From Globodera rostochiensis (lineage: Eukaryota > Nematoda > Chromadorea > Rhabditida > Heteroderidae): a DNA stretch of 64,000 bases. The notes under the pieces are model-generated. The model had not been told where the DNA came from, searched no databases, and saw nothing but the letters and a program-made list of their open reading frames with translations. Both the position numbers and the translations under genes were made by a program. Positions 37,901-51,084 of this stretch are shown piece after piece. Numbering within the stretch: position 1 is the stretch's first letter; each line of letters begins with the position of its first letter. Location of the stretch: positions 258,142 through 322,141 of the forward strand of contig JAEVLN010000005.1 in the NCBI GenBank assembly GCA_018350325.1. The letters are read 5' to 3'.

Positions 37901-40900
37901 GCTAAAAATTATTATTCAAAAAATTGATAAAAAATTAAATTTTAAAATTTTAAATTTTTTAAAATAAATTTTATATAATTAAATTCAGCTTAAAAAACTG
38001 AGCTAAATAAAAAAAAGTTTATTTGATTCTGATCAGAATTGATCAAAATATGGTTTATTGAATTTTGAAAAATAAATGCTACGAAATAGTGTGGGAAAGT
38101 GAGAGATAGTTGATAGAGAAAGATGAATAAGGTTAGAGATAAGGTGCCCTTTTGCAGTAGTTTGCTCCCCATAGAACATATTTAAAGGGAGAGCAAATTA
38201 TCTAAAATTATAAGATTTGAAAATCCCTTAAAGGGCTTCTCGGGCCCGTTGAGGTTGCCGCCTCGTAATGCTTTATCGGCTTCGGGAATGGCTTTTGCCC
38301 GGCTTCGGGTAGGGCTTGCCCTCCCCTTAAAGGGCTTGCCGCCACTCCCCTATATTTTCCGGTTCCACCCGCCGCAGACGTCTAGTTTTCTTTTAATAAA
38401 TAAGAAGTTTTCTTTTTATGTTACTCAACGTAGATCACCCGATACGCGCGCGCAACGCCTGTACCGGGCCGTTCCTTAATTATTATAACTGATTATGAAT
38501 AAATGTTATTTTTGCTTTAATAAATTATTCTTGTTACTTTTTGGGTGATAAATTGAATTAGTTGCCCTGGCGCTTCTCTTGCTCTCTTCATCCGCCCATT
38601 TTTGTTTGAGTGAAATCAACAATTTTATATCACTTGTTTATTTAGATAACATTGACATAATAATATGGTTTTGAAAAACTTCAAAAACTTGTATTTTTAA
38701 TATTTATGCAAAAAAGTGCAAACGCTGTTCTAGTTCGAAACCATACATCTTGCGATTAAGCAATTAAATATATATAAAATGACATTAAATGATAACTATT
38801 GTGCTTTATTTATTTTTTTTAATTAAAAAGATTTGACGTTTGCAGCGTGAAACGGAAAGTTTAGATTTTTGCTTGTTTTCAACCAAATAATTTTGTGCAA
38901 AGATTTTTTCACCAACATATTTGTGGTATACCGGCAATTTCTCACGGCTATGCGTAACGGAGTGATGTTTTTGGGGCAGGCAGAAGATACGGGCTCTTAT
39001 TCTATAATTTTTTGAATAAAAATGTTTTGTTAATTCTCTTTGAACATATTATTCTTTTTCATTTGTATCGATTTGTTTTTTTGTTTGCTTTCCCGATTTT
39101 ACATTTATATTTAAGCTTTTTTACTTAATTCAGTTATATGAACATTTTATTTTATATAATTTACTTCTCCGTTAAACAAAACGAATTTTTCTTGTGATAT
39201 TTATTGCGATAAATGTTTAAAAAAAATCAACAACAATTTTTTAACCTGTAATTAAAATTTTAATCAAAATTTAATGTTTGGGAATTTGCCATTTTATAAA
39301 TTAATTTACATAATTATATACGATTATGTACCTATCACCATTTCTGATTTGCAAGAGCATTAGCAACGACAAATCTAAAGAAGATGTGCCAAGTTATATT
39401 TAATTAAAGTATAAAAGATTTATAAATTCCAAAAAATATCCATGATTTAAAACATATTTAACAAAAAATAAATAATAAAACTAAATTTATTAAAGTTCAA
39501 TTCGTGCAACTTATGCCCTTTGTGATGACGTTTTACCGAAAGATGTTCGCGAATTACACGTGGAACTCTTTCAGACACTATTAGCCATGTTGGTGATCTG
39601 GCAACAATTGAAGGATCGCCGTTAATATGACGCGAAAGCAAAAAATAGCCGCCAGAGCGCGTAAGAGAAGAATAGTTGGCAGTCTGAATTCTCCTTCATA
39701 ACAGGAAAATATATAATGTTTTAAGACAAATAAAATAAAAAAATCTCTAACATTAGCCTATATATTTTACCAAAACTAAAGTCACAATTAAAAATTAAAA
39801 GGAGAGTAGTCCAAAATTTTAATCAAATAAAAATCTTAAAATAAAATATTTAAACAGAAATACTTTTTCTATCAACCAAAATAAATAAAAATATATTTAA
39901 TTCAATTCTGAATAATAAAAAATTGTAATTAAAAGAAAAAATAAATTAAAGAAATTAGTAAATGTAAAAACCGTCGTAACAAAAGTTTGGTACAAATTCT
40001 AATTAAGTCACCAAAAATAGTGCCAATAAAAATATGACTTCCCTATCTCAAAACGACTTAACTTGCAGAGGCAAATGTTTTAAAAAGAAAAAATAGTAAT
40101 CGAGCCTTTTGATATAAAATGAATTTTTAAACAAAATTATTATAGAAAATCCTTATCGATTAAAGCAGCTAGCTTAAAACATTTGCAACTAATTGTAAAA
40201 CGAGCTGCGAAGAAAAATAAAAATATAACTTTAGTAATTATTGAGACAAGCAAACATCAAAAATTTATCCTCTGAAGTGACGTTCAATTTTTCCTTTTAA
40301 ACTGTTTTAAACAAATTCACTTACATTTTTATGATGAGCTACATACTAGCAGTATGAAGGATTTAATTATATAATTACATTCATTTTAAATTCGGGTTCT
40401 ATTTGTTAGAATTTTGATTTATTGTATTAATGGCGTTAAAAGTCCATATTTAATAAATTTTTTAAAGTACTTTAATGTTTTTTAGTATCTTTAGTCTAAT
40501 CGTTACTTAATAAGTGTTATCATATTCGATTAAAAAAAATTGTCTGCTGTGCTTGAGCGCATATATGTATGTTTATTTTAATGTATAGTCCAGAAAACAT
40601 TATCATTAAATATAAAGCTTCAGTTATTCTGCAAGATTTTTTAATTCTTATAGTTGCTTATTTACAGCTTTATTGTGTGATCATATTTTACTCAAACAAA
40701 ATATAAACCTCAATTATTTAAGTAAATTACTTTTTAAATAAATAAAAAACATTAAATTTTGAGAATATGAAATTTAGTTCTTTTTAAAGATTTGCTATGA
40801 CAAAAACAAAAGGCTCAATAAGATTACGATTTATTTTAAGAAAAATTGCAACTGTTTTGATTCTCTTTTACAAAGTCCATCCAGGCTGGATGAATCAAAC

Positions 40901-42684
40901 GTAATCCGAATCGGTTGCTGATAATTAAAAATGCAATTTCTAATCTCATACCATTTTTGTTGAAAGTATTGATTTTAATTTGAATTATGATGCCACGCAG
41001 CACCTGATTTAAAAAGCAATTAAACATTGTGTTTTGGACAATAAAACATCTAAAAACAAATGGTAACTTTCAAATTATTGTTTTTAAACTTTTAAACTAA
41101 AAAAGACTAAATTCAATACTCTACGAAAAAGAATGTTCTATAAAATTTCATAATTTTTTTTTCAAACACTAAAAATCTGTATTACAACATTTTGACAGCG
41201 CATGAGCAATTCACTACAAAAATTTGGACAACAGTTAAATGTATCTATGAAACAAAGATTACCGTACAATCAACAAAAAAATATGTACGTTAACCTAATA
41301 AAATTTATTCGTAAAATATAATCGCGCTGACGCTTCTACGTAATACCATATATTATTTCGTTTTTACTCGACCTAAATTGTGAGAGGAGATCGAGCTGTA
41401 AGGAACTTTCTTCTCATGCCTTGGCACAAACTACGGGAAAATGCATTTCTTACAAAAAAGCGTAAAATAAGAAACAAAACAAAAATTGGAAAATATTAAT
41501 GGTTATCTAAATAAATCATCAATTTATGTAAAATTTAAATAAAAAGAAACACCTTAATAGACTACCAATTAAATGATTTTTAAAATTTTATTTAGCGTTG
41601 GACTTGGCATAAACTGATAATTTGATGATAAAATATTAAATAATTTATAAACTGAAATAAACATAAAGCTTTTCGTTATAAAAATTCCTCACAATTTTTA
41701 GCATTAGCAGAAAATGGTTATAAATTATACAATTATTTAAAAGCTAAATAAATTAAAATAAAAAATTGCTAAGAAAAAGACGGAAAACCCACCGCCATAA
41801 TGTGCTCAAATAAACCAATAATAATAGGCGTAAAAAGTAAGAAATAAATGTTAAATTACATAATTTTTTAAATAAAAATACACTAATAAGATTGCTGCTC
41901 TGTCGTGGAAAATGTTGAACCCGGTTCAACAATATTCAGTGACTGTTTCTAGATGGTTTTGAACACTTGGCTGTAAGATCCAATAATACAATAGAAAATA
42001 AATAAATTATATAAATGTCCGGCACGTCTAAGAAGGCTGCTTTCGCGATTTTTCAGAACCTTGATGAGGCCGGCAGATTTATACGCTGAACACAACCCAA
42101 ATAAGAAATGATTTACCTATTAAAGGACCAAAACTTTAATACATATAAATAGATGGGTCGTTGAGTTCTTAGCTCAGTTCTACTGAAAAAATAATAAATA
42201 ATAAAATTTACAATAAAAATTAAAGTGAAATAAAAACTTATAAAATTTATACAATAATAAAAATGTGCGAGCGAAAAGAGACGGACACACACCGCCAAAA
42301 ATGGGTAACAAATTAACCAATAAAATGAGGCATTAAAAGTTAAAAATAAATGTTAAATTGAAATACTCTTTATTATAAAAAAACACTTAAATACAATTAC
42401 TGCTTTGTGCGATTAATACTTCAACTGAACAGATTAATAAAAATTATGTTATTAAACACCTCGAAATATTAATTGTTAAATTTTTTATAAAACGTCAAAA
42501 CAACCTATAGATTTTAAATTTCAAATACAAGCAACAATTTCAATAAATAAATCAAGTAGAATCATGTTATTATTCAACAAGCGAAGATAAAAAGCTTATT
42601 AAATTTATAGATTTTCTAAGAATAAATTATAGTCGATTCAATTTAAAAATGTATAAAAATGATTAAAAAACCAACAAATATTAA
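34957..42684. other. A+T-rich stretch with one GC island
   Basis: No gene is assigned. Besides the island at 38224-38478 there are smaller GC-richer patches at about 35760-35810, 36895-36950 and 42005-42080. The last holds an ATG-started 24-codon plus frame and also a longer open minus frame, so strand is unresolved. Confidence 0.4.
38224..38478. repeat. GC-rich island with internal repeats, unclassified
   Basis: About 250 bp of strikingly GC-rich DNA within A+T-rich flanks. It contains CCTTAAAGGGCTT twice (about 38225 and 38327) and CGGCTTCGGG twice. It also contains GATACGCGCGCGCAACGCCT. A 76-codon plus frame spans it (38249-38479), but it is rich in Arg, Leu and Pro as expected from composition, and no domain is recognisable. 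Inserted or repeat DNA is more likely than a gene, though an exon is possible. Confidence 0.35.
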
Positions 42685-43005
42685 ATAAGACTTATATTTT
42701 CGCTAAACCCAAATATATTTTTTTGAAACAATAATGCAAAGATTTATTAACTTTATTGGCATCAATTCTGTATATTTTATATTGGTTCAAATGTTAATTT
42801 CAGTTTTGATTTTTTGGTCAATTTTAAATATTAATAGCATTTATGTTCAATTATGAAATTAAATAATATTATTCTATTTTTTTAAAACAAACTACTGGGT
42901 TTGGCTCTGGCTGTTCGTCGATTAATATGCGCGAATCAGCATTAAATGCAATTCAATCTATGATGATAAAAAAAATCATTTTTTAAATATTTATTGATTC
43001 TAAAT
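42685..43005 (+). repeat. Left arm of a 321-bp inverted duplication
   Basis: It is nearly identical to the reverse complement of 46762-47082. It runs from ATAAGACTTATATTTTCGCT to TTTATTGATTCTAAAT. I saw one substitution (GCGCGAATC here, GTGCGAATC in the partner). Both arms are 321 bp and about 3.75 kb separates them. Confidence 0.85.
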
Positions 43006-43300
43006 TGAAAACTATTGGCTTTGGTCTAAATTCTTAATGAATTTTTAAAATTATTTTATTAAAGCCAGATGAAGAAAACGGAGAACGACGGCGAAGCAAA
43101 GCGCTGAAGAGAGAAAACACTTCAAAGGTTTTTGGAAATATGTTTAATAGCCAAAATACTAGATAACATATTCAAAATAATGTTTATTCATTAATCGAAT
43201 AAAAGAATCGTTGAAACAAAGCCTAGTCGAAAAGTTTGGATTAAGTTCGAGATTAGGTGCTATATACGGATTGAAGTTAGTTTAAGGGGGAATGGAAATT
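43006..43300 (+). repeat. Direct duplication, copy 1
   Basis: It abuts the left inverted arm exactly. It matches 44620-44994 from TGAAAACTATTGGCTTTGGT to GGGAATGGAAATT. It contains the GC-richer run AACGGAGAACGACGGCGAAG. It lacks about 80 bp present in copy 2. No convincing ORF is present. Confidence 0.85.
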
Positions 43301-44619
43301 TTAATATGAATATAATATAAAATAAATAAATGTTACGAAATCTATACGCCTGACGGCTCAGCCGGATGAGACGTACTACGTATTAATATGCTAGTTATAG
43401 TTAATAAGCAAATCAAAGATACTATGTTTTCTGTATATAAAAATTAATATTGTTATTCCTTGATTTCGTAATTTTTAATTCACTATATATTTAGATTTAT
43501 AATTATTAAGTTTTTTTAAATTAATTTTTTCAAATTGATTAAAAAGGATTGATACTAATTTGTGAGTACGTAATTTTATGTGATCTTTAATTATTTATTT
43601 TAATTTTTTAATATTATTTGGCAAAATCATTTTTAAAACTGTTTGAAGTGAGAAAATCATTTTTAAAATTTTGCCATAGGGTAACTGTCTATAGTTGTGC
43701 AAACAAAAACAGTAATTATATTAAAACAATTTTGAACAATTTACTTGAATAATTCAATTGATGTAATGTAGAAATAGAAGCTATAATCAAATAATAGATT
43801 AAAGAAATAAAAATAAAAATATAAATAAAAATACATATATTTTTTAAACGTAAAATAAACATTTAATAGAAAAATTTCTCCTAATCAAAAACATTGTATG
43901 GAATTTTGAACAATGAACATTAAAATTAATTTGTAAATAAAGCAAGATGTTTAATATATTTGCGGATGATTTGGATGAAAATAGGCAGGATTTGGCTGGG
44001 AATTGCTGACACCCACAGATTTCGTTCAATATTCTTCTGCAATTTTAATAAATGCACCTTTAAAATAATTGTTGAAGCCGTCTGGGATAATTGGCAATAA
44101 CGCCATAAACAAATTTTGTGTAAAATTACCCCGATTTTATCTATCTTTATTATCTTTGAATGCATAAATATTAGTCATCACCCTCACATCAAAAGCTAAA
44201 GAAACATTCATTAATCAAACATACTATCAATAAAGTTCAGACGTGCTATTTTAGCAAAAATAATTTGACGAAATGTATATTGTAGCAAATGATGAATATA
44301 TTGGTTAATTTTTATTTCTAAAAAATAAAAAAGTATCTATTATTTATAGGAGGTATCTTCACCAAGTCAATACCAATGCAGCCCCAATGATGTTTTTGCA
44401 GTCATTATTGCCAATGATGTTTAAATTACACTCTCTCACCAAGAAATCATAAATTACACTAACAATAGTCAAAATATAGTGTATAAAAAAATATTCGTTC
44501 TTTTAATAATAATTTTTTTTAACTCAATAAACTAAGCAATGTTTCCTTGACATACATGCTTGCAAAATATTTTTTCCAAAAATTAAAATTGCACTGCTAA
44601 ACTTAAAAATAGATTAAAA

Positions 44620-44994
44620 TGAAAACTATTGGCTTTGGTCTAAATTCTTAATGAATTTTTAAAATTATTTTATTAAAGCCAGATGAAGAAAACGGAGAAC
44701 GACGGCGAAGCAAAGCGCTGAAGAGAGAAAACACTTCAAAGGTTTTTGTTCATATATTTTTGTATACATTGCGCATTTTACCCAAAAAACATTTAAGCCA
44801 ATAAAAATTAAAAATCAAATTTAATAGTGAAATATGTTTAATAGCCAAAATACTAGATAACATATTCAAAATAATGTTTATTCATTAATCGAATAAAAAA
44901 ATCGTTGAAACAAAGCCTGGTCGAAAAGTTTGGATTAAGTTCGAGATTAGGTGCTATATACGGATTGAAGTTAGTTTAAAGGGGAATGGAAATT
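44620..44994 (+). repeat. Direct duplication, copy 2 with an ~80-bp insertion
   Basis: Same sequence as 43006-43300 with about 80 bp of extra A+T-rich DNA after AAGGTTTTTG, before the shared GAAATATGTTTAATAGCC block. The near-identity elsewhere indicates a recent event, with the indel in one copy. Confidence 0.85.
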
Positions 44995-46761
44995 ACTACC
45001 ATTTAAAACAAATTATCAAAAAATTCGTCGACTTATGATAAAAACAGTTTAAAATTTGCGCCGCAAAAAATTAAAAGTAAACTATTTAATTAAAGTACTA
45101 ATTCTCGAGATTTTAAATATTCTGATAAATTTACTGGGTCTAATACCCACAGTCTCTCATCTTTTTTATGATATTATTCTAAACGTTATGAATAGTTATT
45201 TGCTGTTTATATAGCTATACCTTGCAATATGTATAAGAGAGGCACTAAATAAACATCAAAATATTATAAAGTAAAATTTTAAAAACTTACAAAGATAATA
45301 AAATTTGCATAAAAGAATTCACACAAATCATTATTATTAAATAATTATAACATATATAATACTAATGTATAAATTTTCATATTAAAGTCTGCCTAAACTT
45401 ACTATATACAAAATAGTAATTTTCATCAATTATCGAATAAACTAATATTATAATCTTTGGACGAGCCTGCTTGGCTTTTTAATTTGTTTAGAAAAATAAA
45501 AATTACCCAACAAATGCATACACTGCCCCAAATTGAGAAAAGTGAAAGAAGAATCGGAAGCGTTGCTATACCCTGCTATAAATATTAACAAAAAAATTGT
45601 ATTAAATTAAATCATATTGGCGAATTAAAAGAAATAATTATAATGTAAAGATCTAATTTAAAGAAAGGTTAGAAATAAATAGGTTATTAAAATAACATTT
45701 AATTAGAACAAATGATATTTACAATTTTGTCTGAATGAATCATCCATAATACTTTGCTGAATGATAAAATATATTTATAAGCGAAATTTAATTTGCTAAT
45801 AAATTTTTTTACAAATTCTCAAATACAACCCAAAATATCGAGCTTTCTTGCAATAAAAGGTGATATATATCAAAAAATTGTTGAAAAGGATATTATTTTT
45901 TAAAAATAAAACATAATATAAATCTATAAATCTTTAAACATTATTTGAGTTGAAGAATTAGCCGAAGCAAAAAATTATGAAAAGATTAAATTATTGAAAA
46001 ATTGTTAAGCGCAATTAAGTTAATTTATTTACTGTTCCGTTCGTGCCCGTTTACATCTTTTGTGCCATTGTGCAAAATCCTTTAAATTAAACCTTTAAAT
46101 AATAATAAAATGCAAACCCAAATATTTTATTTTTAAAAGAATTTAAAAATCAAATAATTAACGCAATAAAAGCCAAAAAATATCTTAATGTAATTCAATA
46201 TTCCATTATAAACTCAATTAAAACTATTTACTTTCGCTATTCACTAATTTAAATTCAACATTCAAACATAATCTCAATTAAAATCGCAAACAATATCAAC
46301 AATAATCAAAGCATATCTAATTAAATTTTTTGTTTTGTTATCAATTAAAAGTATGCCTCTGCAAATATTTAGGACTGGGAATGATCGCTAGATACCCGAT
46401 TTGTGATGGGAAAAAATCATTTTATAAAATAAAAAAACAATTTTTATATACTAATATTCGAACATACTTGCGGAACTCCCTTGCGTGAATTGTTTATTTG
46501 GTGAACAAATGCTTGGCCATCTATAAAAGGAAAAGTTTTTTCACACACAAAATGAGCTTGAACTAAATAAATTATGCAAGTAAATTTTATGCGACCCTTA
46601 AAATCAGTTGCAGAATATTTGTAAAATGCACGCATAAGTCCAGGACCGACAACAATTGAGGCCAACATCAACAATTTTTATACAAAATAACAAATTTAAG
46701 AAAACTAAAATAAAATAAATCCTAAAAAATAAAGCAAAAATTAGTAAATATTTATATTAAT
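44995..46761. other. A+T-rich stretch, nothing recognised
   Basis: Spacer between the direct duplication and the right inverted arm. A 76-codon minus frame (46444-46674) has no recognisable domain and is not called. Confidence 0.4.
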
Positions 46762-47082
46762 ATTTAGAATCAATAAATATTTAAAAAATGATTTTTTTTA
46801 TTATCATAGATTGAATTGCATTTAATGCTGATTCGCACATATTAATCGACGAACAGCCAGAGCCAAACCCAGTAGTTTGTTTTAAAAAAATAGAATAATA
46901 TTATTTAATTTCATAATTGAACATAAATGCTATTAATATTTAAAATTGACCAAAAAATCAAAACTGAAATTAACATTTGAACCAATATAAAATATACAGA
47001 ATTGATGCCAATAAAGTTAATAAATCTTTGCATTATTGTTTCAAAAAAATATATTTGGGTTTAGCGAAAATATAAGTCTTAT
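46762..47082 (-). repeat. Right arm of the 321-bp inverted duplication
   Basis: Reverse-complement partner of 42685-43005, ending at CGAAAATATAAGTCTTAT. The sequences beyond both arms are unrelated, so the duplicated unit ends sharply. Confidence 0.85.
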
Positions 47083-47745
47083 GAGCTGCTTGAATTAATA
47101 TGGCGATGAACTGCGTGTTGTTTTCAAATGCTTTCCTTTTGTCCCCCTAAACTATCTTATAATTTCTGAAGTAGCCCAACAAGTTTATATTGGCAACTTC
47201 GGGTTATACATAATATTTAACTGCTATAAAATATACAATTAAATTTGAATATCGTCAGCTTATTTGCTATGTCAATGGACGAAGTAAAGCTAAGAATCAG
47301 AAAATCCATAACGTGAAAACAAATTCAAAAGAATATATAAAGCATTGTCAATTAAAATTGACAATAAAGCATTGAGGGAGTAGAAAAAGTTTGAATATAC
47401 TATTTTTTTATTTAAACAAAGTCAGTTTAAGCAAACAATTGAAATCATTTAAATATTTTAAAAATTAATAATTGTTAAAAATGCCTAATTTAAAATATCT
47501 GTGCAGCATAACGACTTTGATGTGCAGATGGCTTTGAGATCTGAAGCTAAACAGATTTAATTTAAATATATTTAAGTATTTAATAATATCAAAATAAACA
47601 TCAACTGGATAATTTAATTTCGATCATAAATAAAAAGCTGCTTATTAATCTTAAGATATTCACAAAATTAATAAATCAACGGATTTAAAAGCAGGGTTTT
47701 ACAATACATTATTTTCATAGCAGTAATAATTATATTAAGTGAGGG

Positions 47746-47862
47746 ATGCGTGCTGTGCTCCCCAGTCGACGCACCGTCAGGACTCAGATGGAATTGGGGA
47801 ATGTTCAGGGGAAGGATCCGGGCCCTGGATCTGATGGTTCTTCCCCCGAATTGGACATTTGA
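47746..47862 (+). CDS. Small ORF or 3'-terminal exon in a GC-rich island, function unknown
   Basis: A 38-codon ATG-to-TGA frame in a GC-rich island directly left of an hAT-like insertion. The predicted peptide starts MRAVLPSRR and ends in a Gly/Pro/Ser/Asp-rich tail, GPGSDGSSPELDI. It has no signal peptide, domain or Cys pattern. No good Kozak-like context or polyadenylation signal was noted. The high GC compared with the flanks is the main reason to mention it. It could be a last exon, a conserved non-coding island or chance. Confidence 0.25.
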   Translation: MRAVLPSRRTVRTQMELGNVQGKDPGPGSDGSSPELDI

Positions 47863-47915
47863 TGTTGAATGGTTTATTCCTCCGACGTCTCTCCGACAAT
47901 GAAATGTACAAAAGT

Positions 47916-49354
47916 AAGGTTGTTCACGGTCGGTTAACCAAACCGAAACCGAAAACCGGCTTTTTTGGCCTAAAAACCGAAACCAAAAACCGGGTGTCGT
48001 AAAACCGGCCTAACCGAAAACCGGGGGGACCGGTTTTCCGGTTTCGGTTGTAAAAACAAAAAAAAAAATACACCCCTAATGATGAGATTTTATAGGAGTT
48101 TGTTGATGTAAGTGCTGGTGTAGTGGTGAGTTGTGGGGTAAGTTGAACTGTGGGGGGGAGGAGTTCAGATCTTGGCTGGGTTGATTGTTTTTTTCAAACC
48201 TTCTCTGAACTTACGGTGTGTAAACAATTCCAAAATTTTTTAAATTTCCATTTTTTTAAATTAGATACAATTCACAAGTTTTCATTTCTTTTTTTTCTTG
48301 GACAAATTCACTGGATATTTAAAAAATGAATAACTTTGTTCAAAGGTGAGTTACCCCACTCCAGACTGAGTAAATTTATTTTTTATCACTTTCTGTGAGC
48401 ATCTATGGTGGAAGAAGCAAATATTGTTTAAATTTTTTCTTTGTAAAATTGCTAATTGTTGGACCAATTTTTGTAACAACTTCTTATAAAAATTCAACTT
48501 TTCCCGACTGAGCCTTTCGGTGCCGCTGAGCCCATCCCATCCCTAAAAAGCTTACAAAAATTGTCGTTTTTTTTAAATTTTGGGTTCAAATCCCTTAACA
48601 AATTGAGTCAAAAATTCAAAATTTTTCTCGGCGGCGCCTATCGGCACCGCCGACCCCCCTGCCTCAGAAGATTACAATAAGCTTAAAAAAGCCACGAGCT
48701 GAGCCGTAGCCAGATAAACTTTTCGAGGGGGGGGGGGGGGGGCACGCCAAAAAAAGTTGATTCTTGGGTGTGCATTTTTGAGTTGCATTTTTCTTAAGCA
48801 ATTTTTTTTAATTTTGATTTTCAGTAAATTTTTATTAAAAAAATTGCGAAGAATTTAGGAGCCGATTTTTTTTCAAAAAAACAAGTTTTTCAGAATTTGC
48901 TTTCACTTCTCTGATAAATGAGTGGAGAATCGGCGGTGCCGGTAGGCGCCGCCGAGAAAATTTTGAATTTTTTGACGGAATTTCATAAGAAAATTGGTCT
49001 AAAAATTACTAAGTTTGCTAAACAAAAGAGTGCTCCTTTCCAAAATTTTGATAAAATTATTTTTTACATCGTTAATTTTAAAAGGCCGGCACGTATTTAG
49101 GGGTTTGCTTTGGAGGAGGGGGTATGGAAAAATTAATTTTTAGGGGGTGCACAAAATTTTAAAAATACGGGAATTTTTTCAATTCTTTAGTAATGAAAGA
49201 GGTCCACGCCGGAGAAAATTTTATAATTTAACGAACTTTGTTAAAAAAAATTGGTCCAAAATTTGGAATTTGAAAATTGCCAAAAACCAGTTTTCGCAAA
49301 ACCGGCCTAACCGAAAACCGGGGGTACCGGTTTAAAACCGCCGTGAACAACCCT
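47916..49354. mobile_element. hAT-like non-autonomous element, family D
   Basis: Terminal inverted repeats AGGTTGTTCACGG (left) and the complement of AGGGTTGTTCACGG (right) continue into subterminal runs of AACCGAAACCGAAAACCGG and complementary CCGGTTTTCGG. Flanking octamers ACAAAAGT and ACAATTAT match only partly, so the target duplication is uncertain. Inside are a tRNA-like A box TGGTGTAGTGG (48116-48126), a weak B-like GAGTTCAGATC, a poly-G run (about 48727-48742) and two inverted copies of the GC-rich palindromic module (48630-48651 and 48932-48953). There is no transposase. Confidence 0.7.
48630..48651 (+). repeat. GC-rich palindromic module (one of five in the window)
   Basis: A 22-nt sequence GGCGGCGCC-TAT-CGGCACCGCC, an imperfect palindrome, preceded by TCAAAAATTCAAAATTTTTC. 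Identical cores lie at 17682-17703 and 61756-61777, and in reverse at 62635-62656. A one-base variant lies in reverse at 48932-48953. The copies sit in different transposon families, so this is a shared cassette rather than ordinary element similarity. Confidence 0.8.
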
Positions 49355-50727
49355 ACAATTATTTTGTATTCTTGGCATGGAATTAATTTAGTGTCCGCTC
49401 TGATATAAGATTCGGGGTGGCAGAGCACAATTGCGTCTTAGTACGGTTCATTGGCAATGTGTAAAAATTTATTATTTACCTACCTTAGCCATTTTATTTA
49501 TATTGTGTATTTAAAATTTTTTTATTACAATAGTTTTTTTTTTGGCTCGACGCCTTATACTTTTCATGTTACACCCTCGTCAGTCTAGTGCGTTTTGCAT
49601 GAACAACTTAAGGATTATTGCAAAATGCGATTGTTTAAAATCGTTTATTGTTAGTTTCAACGAACTGCTTTATTATTAGAAGCGAAACTCACTTTTTATA
49701 TACTAAATATCCTAAAAAGTTTATACTTAAAAAGGTTCGTTTTTATAGATCTTTTTAGCAATCCGTAGATCCAAGCAAAGATTAAAAGCTTGGAAGGGTA
49801 ATATTGTACAAAGTTTACTGAAAGAAATCAGTAATAAATTTAATTGTTACCAATGACCTTTATATAAATTAGAATTTTTATAAAAATGTCCATATTATTA
49901 TTTTTTAAATTTGTTTATCTTTTTGAGAATAAATAGATTAATTCAGATTTTGGGCTTTAGGTTAAACTTTTTGTGATTAAAATTCTTCTTACTCTCTTAA
50001 ATTTTAAAACTTTAAACATGGGACATGTATGCGGCTTTCCGCGGAAATTAGGCCGAGGCACTGCCGCGCTGTGTTTTTTTCATTTATTAAAGCAAATCTT
50101 TAACTGTTATTATTGTTAATTGCAATGTTTGACTTTAAACGTCTCCTTTTCGAACTGTGCTGAATTCGCCAACGTTACATTTCCTGCTCTGATGGATGAA
50201 TAAAATAAAATAAGTCAAGTATTTGTTTTAAGCAATAATTTTATTTAATTATTATTTTGTTAAAATACATAGTTTTAAATATTTTGTATGTTTTACATTA
50301 TTTCAACAAATTTGTTATCCAAATTAATAATTAAAGATGAAAGCTTAAGGAGCTACTTAAAACCAAAACAATTGTACGCTATGTCGCGAACGCCGTAATT
50401 CAGTATGAATGAATCGAGTTGTTAGAAAGAAAAATGAATGAGTTTTAACATCCGCTAAATTTCATTTAACTTTATCATATAAAATTTCTATATCAGAAAC
50501 TGCATGAAAAGGTGCACCTTATTTTTTGGTTAACACTTTATTTATTTATGTTTTATAACCCAATTGTTTTGAATTATTTCCTTTTTCTGTTCTCTTAATC
50601 CTTTGGAAAAATTATAGATAATGGCTTTTAGTGTTAGTCATTTATTTTAACGTCGGCGAATAATTGATCTGGACATTCTAATTGCACCGTTTCAAATTAT
50701 TTGTATTTTAAGAATAGCCATGTTTGG
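49355..50727. other. A+T-rich stretch left of the retrotransposon
   Basis: No gene recognised. A GC-richer patch at about 49990-50065 is open on both strands. The sequence immediately left of the LTR does not continue the HTH-repeat gene that the element interrupts on its other side. Confidence 0.4.
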
Positions 50728-51072
50728 CGTCGGACTTTTTCCGGTCCGGGAGTCAGGCCCTTCACACTAATTCCGCTTCTTTTAAAAGACGCTTTACTTT
50801 CCAAACCAAAATGAAAACAATTGCAATACAAACAGCGGAGGATATTTCCAAATTGACGAACAATAATATAATCGATGAATAAACTATCAAGAAGGAAATT
50901 GGACTCAAAACCAAAAGTCTCCAACGCCAGTGAAGCGATAGGATAATAATAAAAAACGATGTGAAGAGATTAAAAAAGCCCGATGAGAGAGGGAACACTA
51001 AAAAATGGGTTACAAGGTCCACTTGGCGAAATGTAAAAAAGGTGAAATATGAATATCGGGCGGAGTCCTACA
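50728..51072 (-). repeat. 3' LTR
   Basis: It matches 58552-58898 almost throughout, from CGTCGGACTTTT to GCGGAGTCCTACA on the plus strand. Read on the minus strand it begins TGTAGGACTCC directly after the polypurine tract. Short open frames within it are shadows, not genes. Confidence 0.92.
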
Positions 51073-51084
51073 TCCCCCGCCTCC
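51073..51084 (-). promoter_or_regulatory. Polypurine tract
   Basis: On the minus strand GGAGGCGGGGGA immediately precedes the TG that starts the 3' LTR. This is the expected plus-strand priming site of an LTR element and fixes the inner LTR boundary. Confidence 0.85.

Noticed and set aside
48918..49100. 60-codon plus-strand ORF beginning MSGESAVPV
   Set aside because: It starts within the reversed GC-rich palindromic module of an hAT-like element, and its sequence is explained by that repeat.
50709..50713. AAGAA as a target-site duplication of the retrotransposon
   Set aside because: It occurs on the wrong strand and several bases away from the LTR end, so it does not match the right flank.
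50697..51022. ORFs beginning METFGFESN or MDLVTHF
   Set aside because: They lie in the LTR and recur in the other LTR (58475-58848), with no link to a domain.
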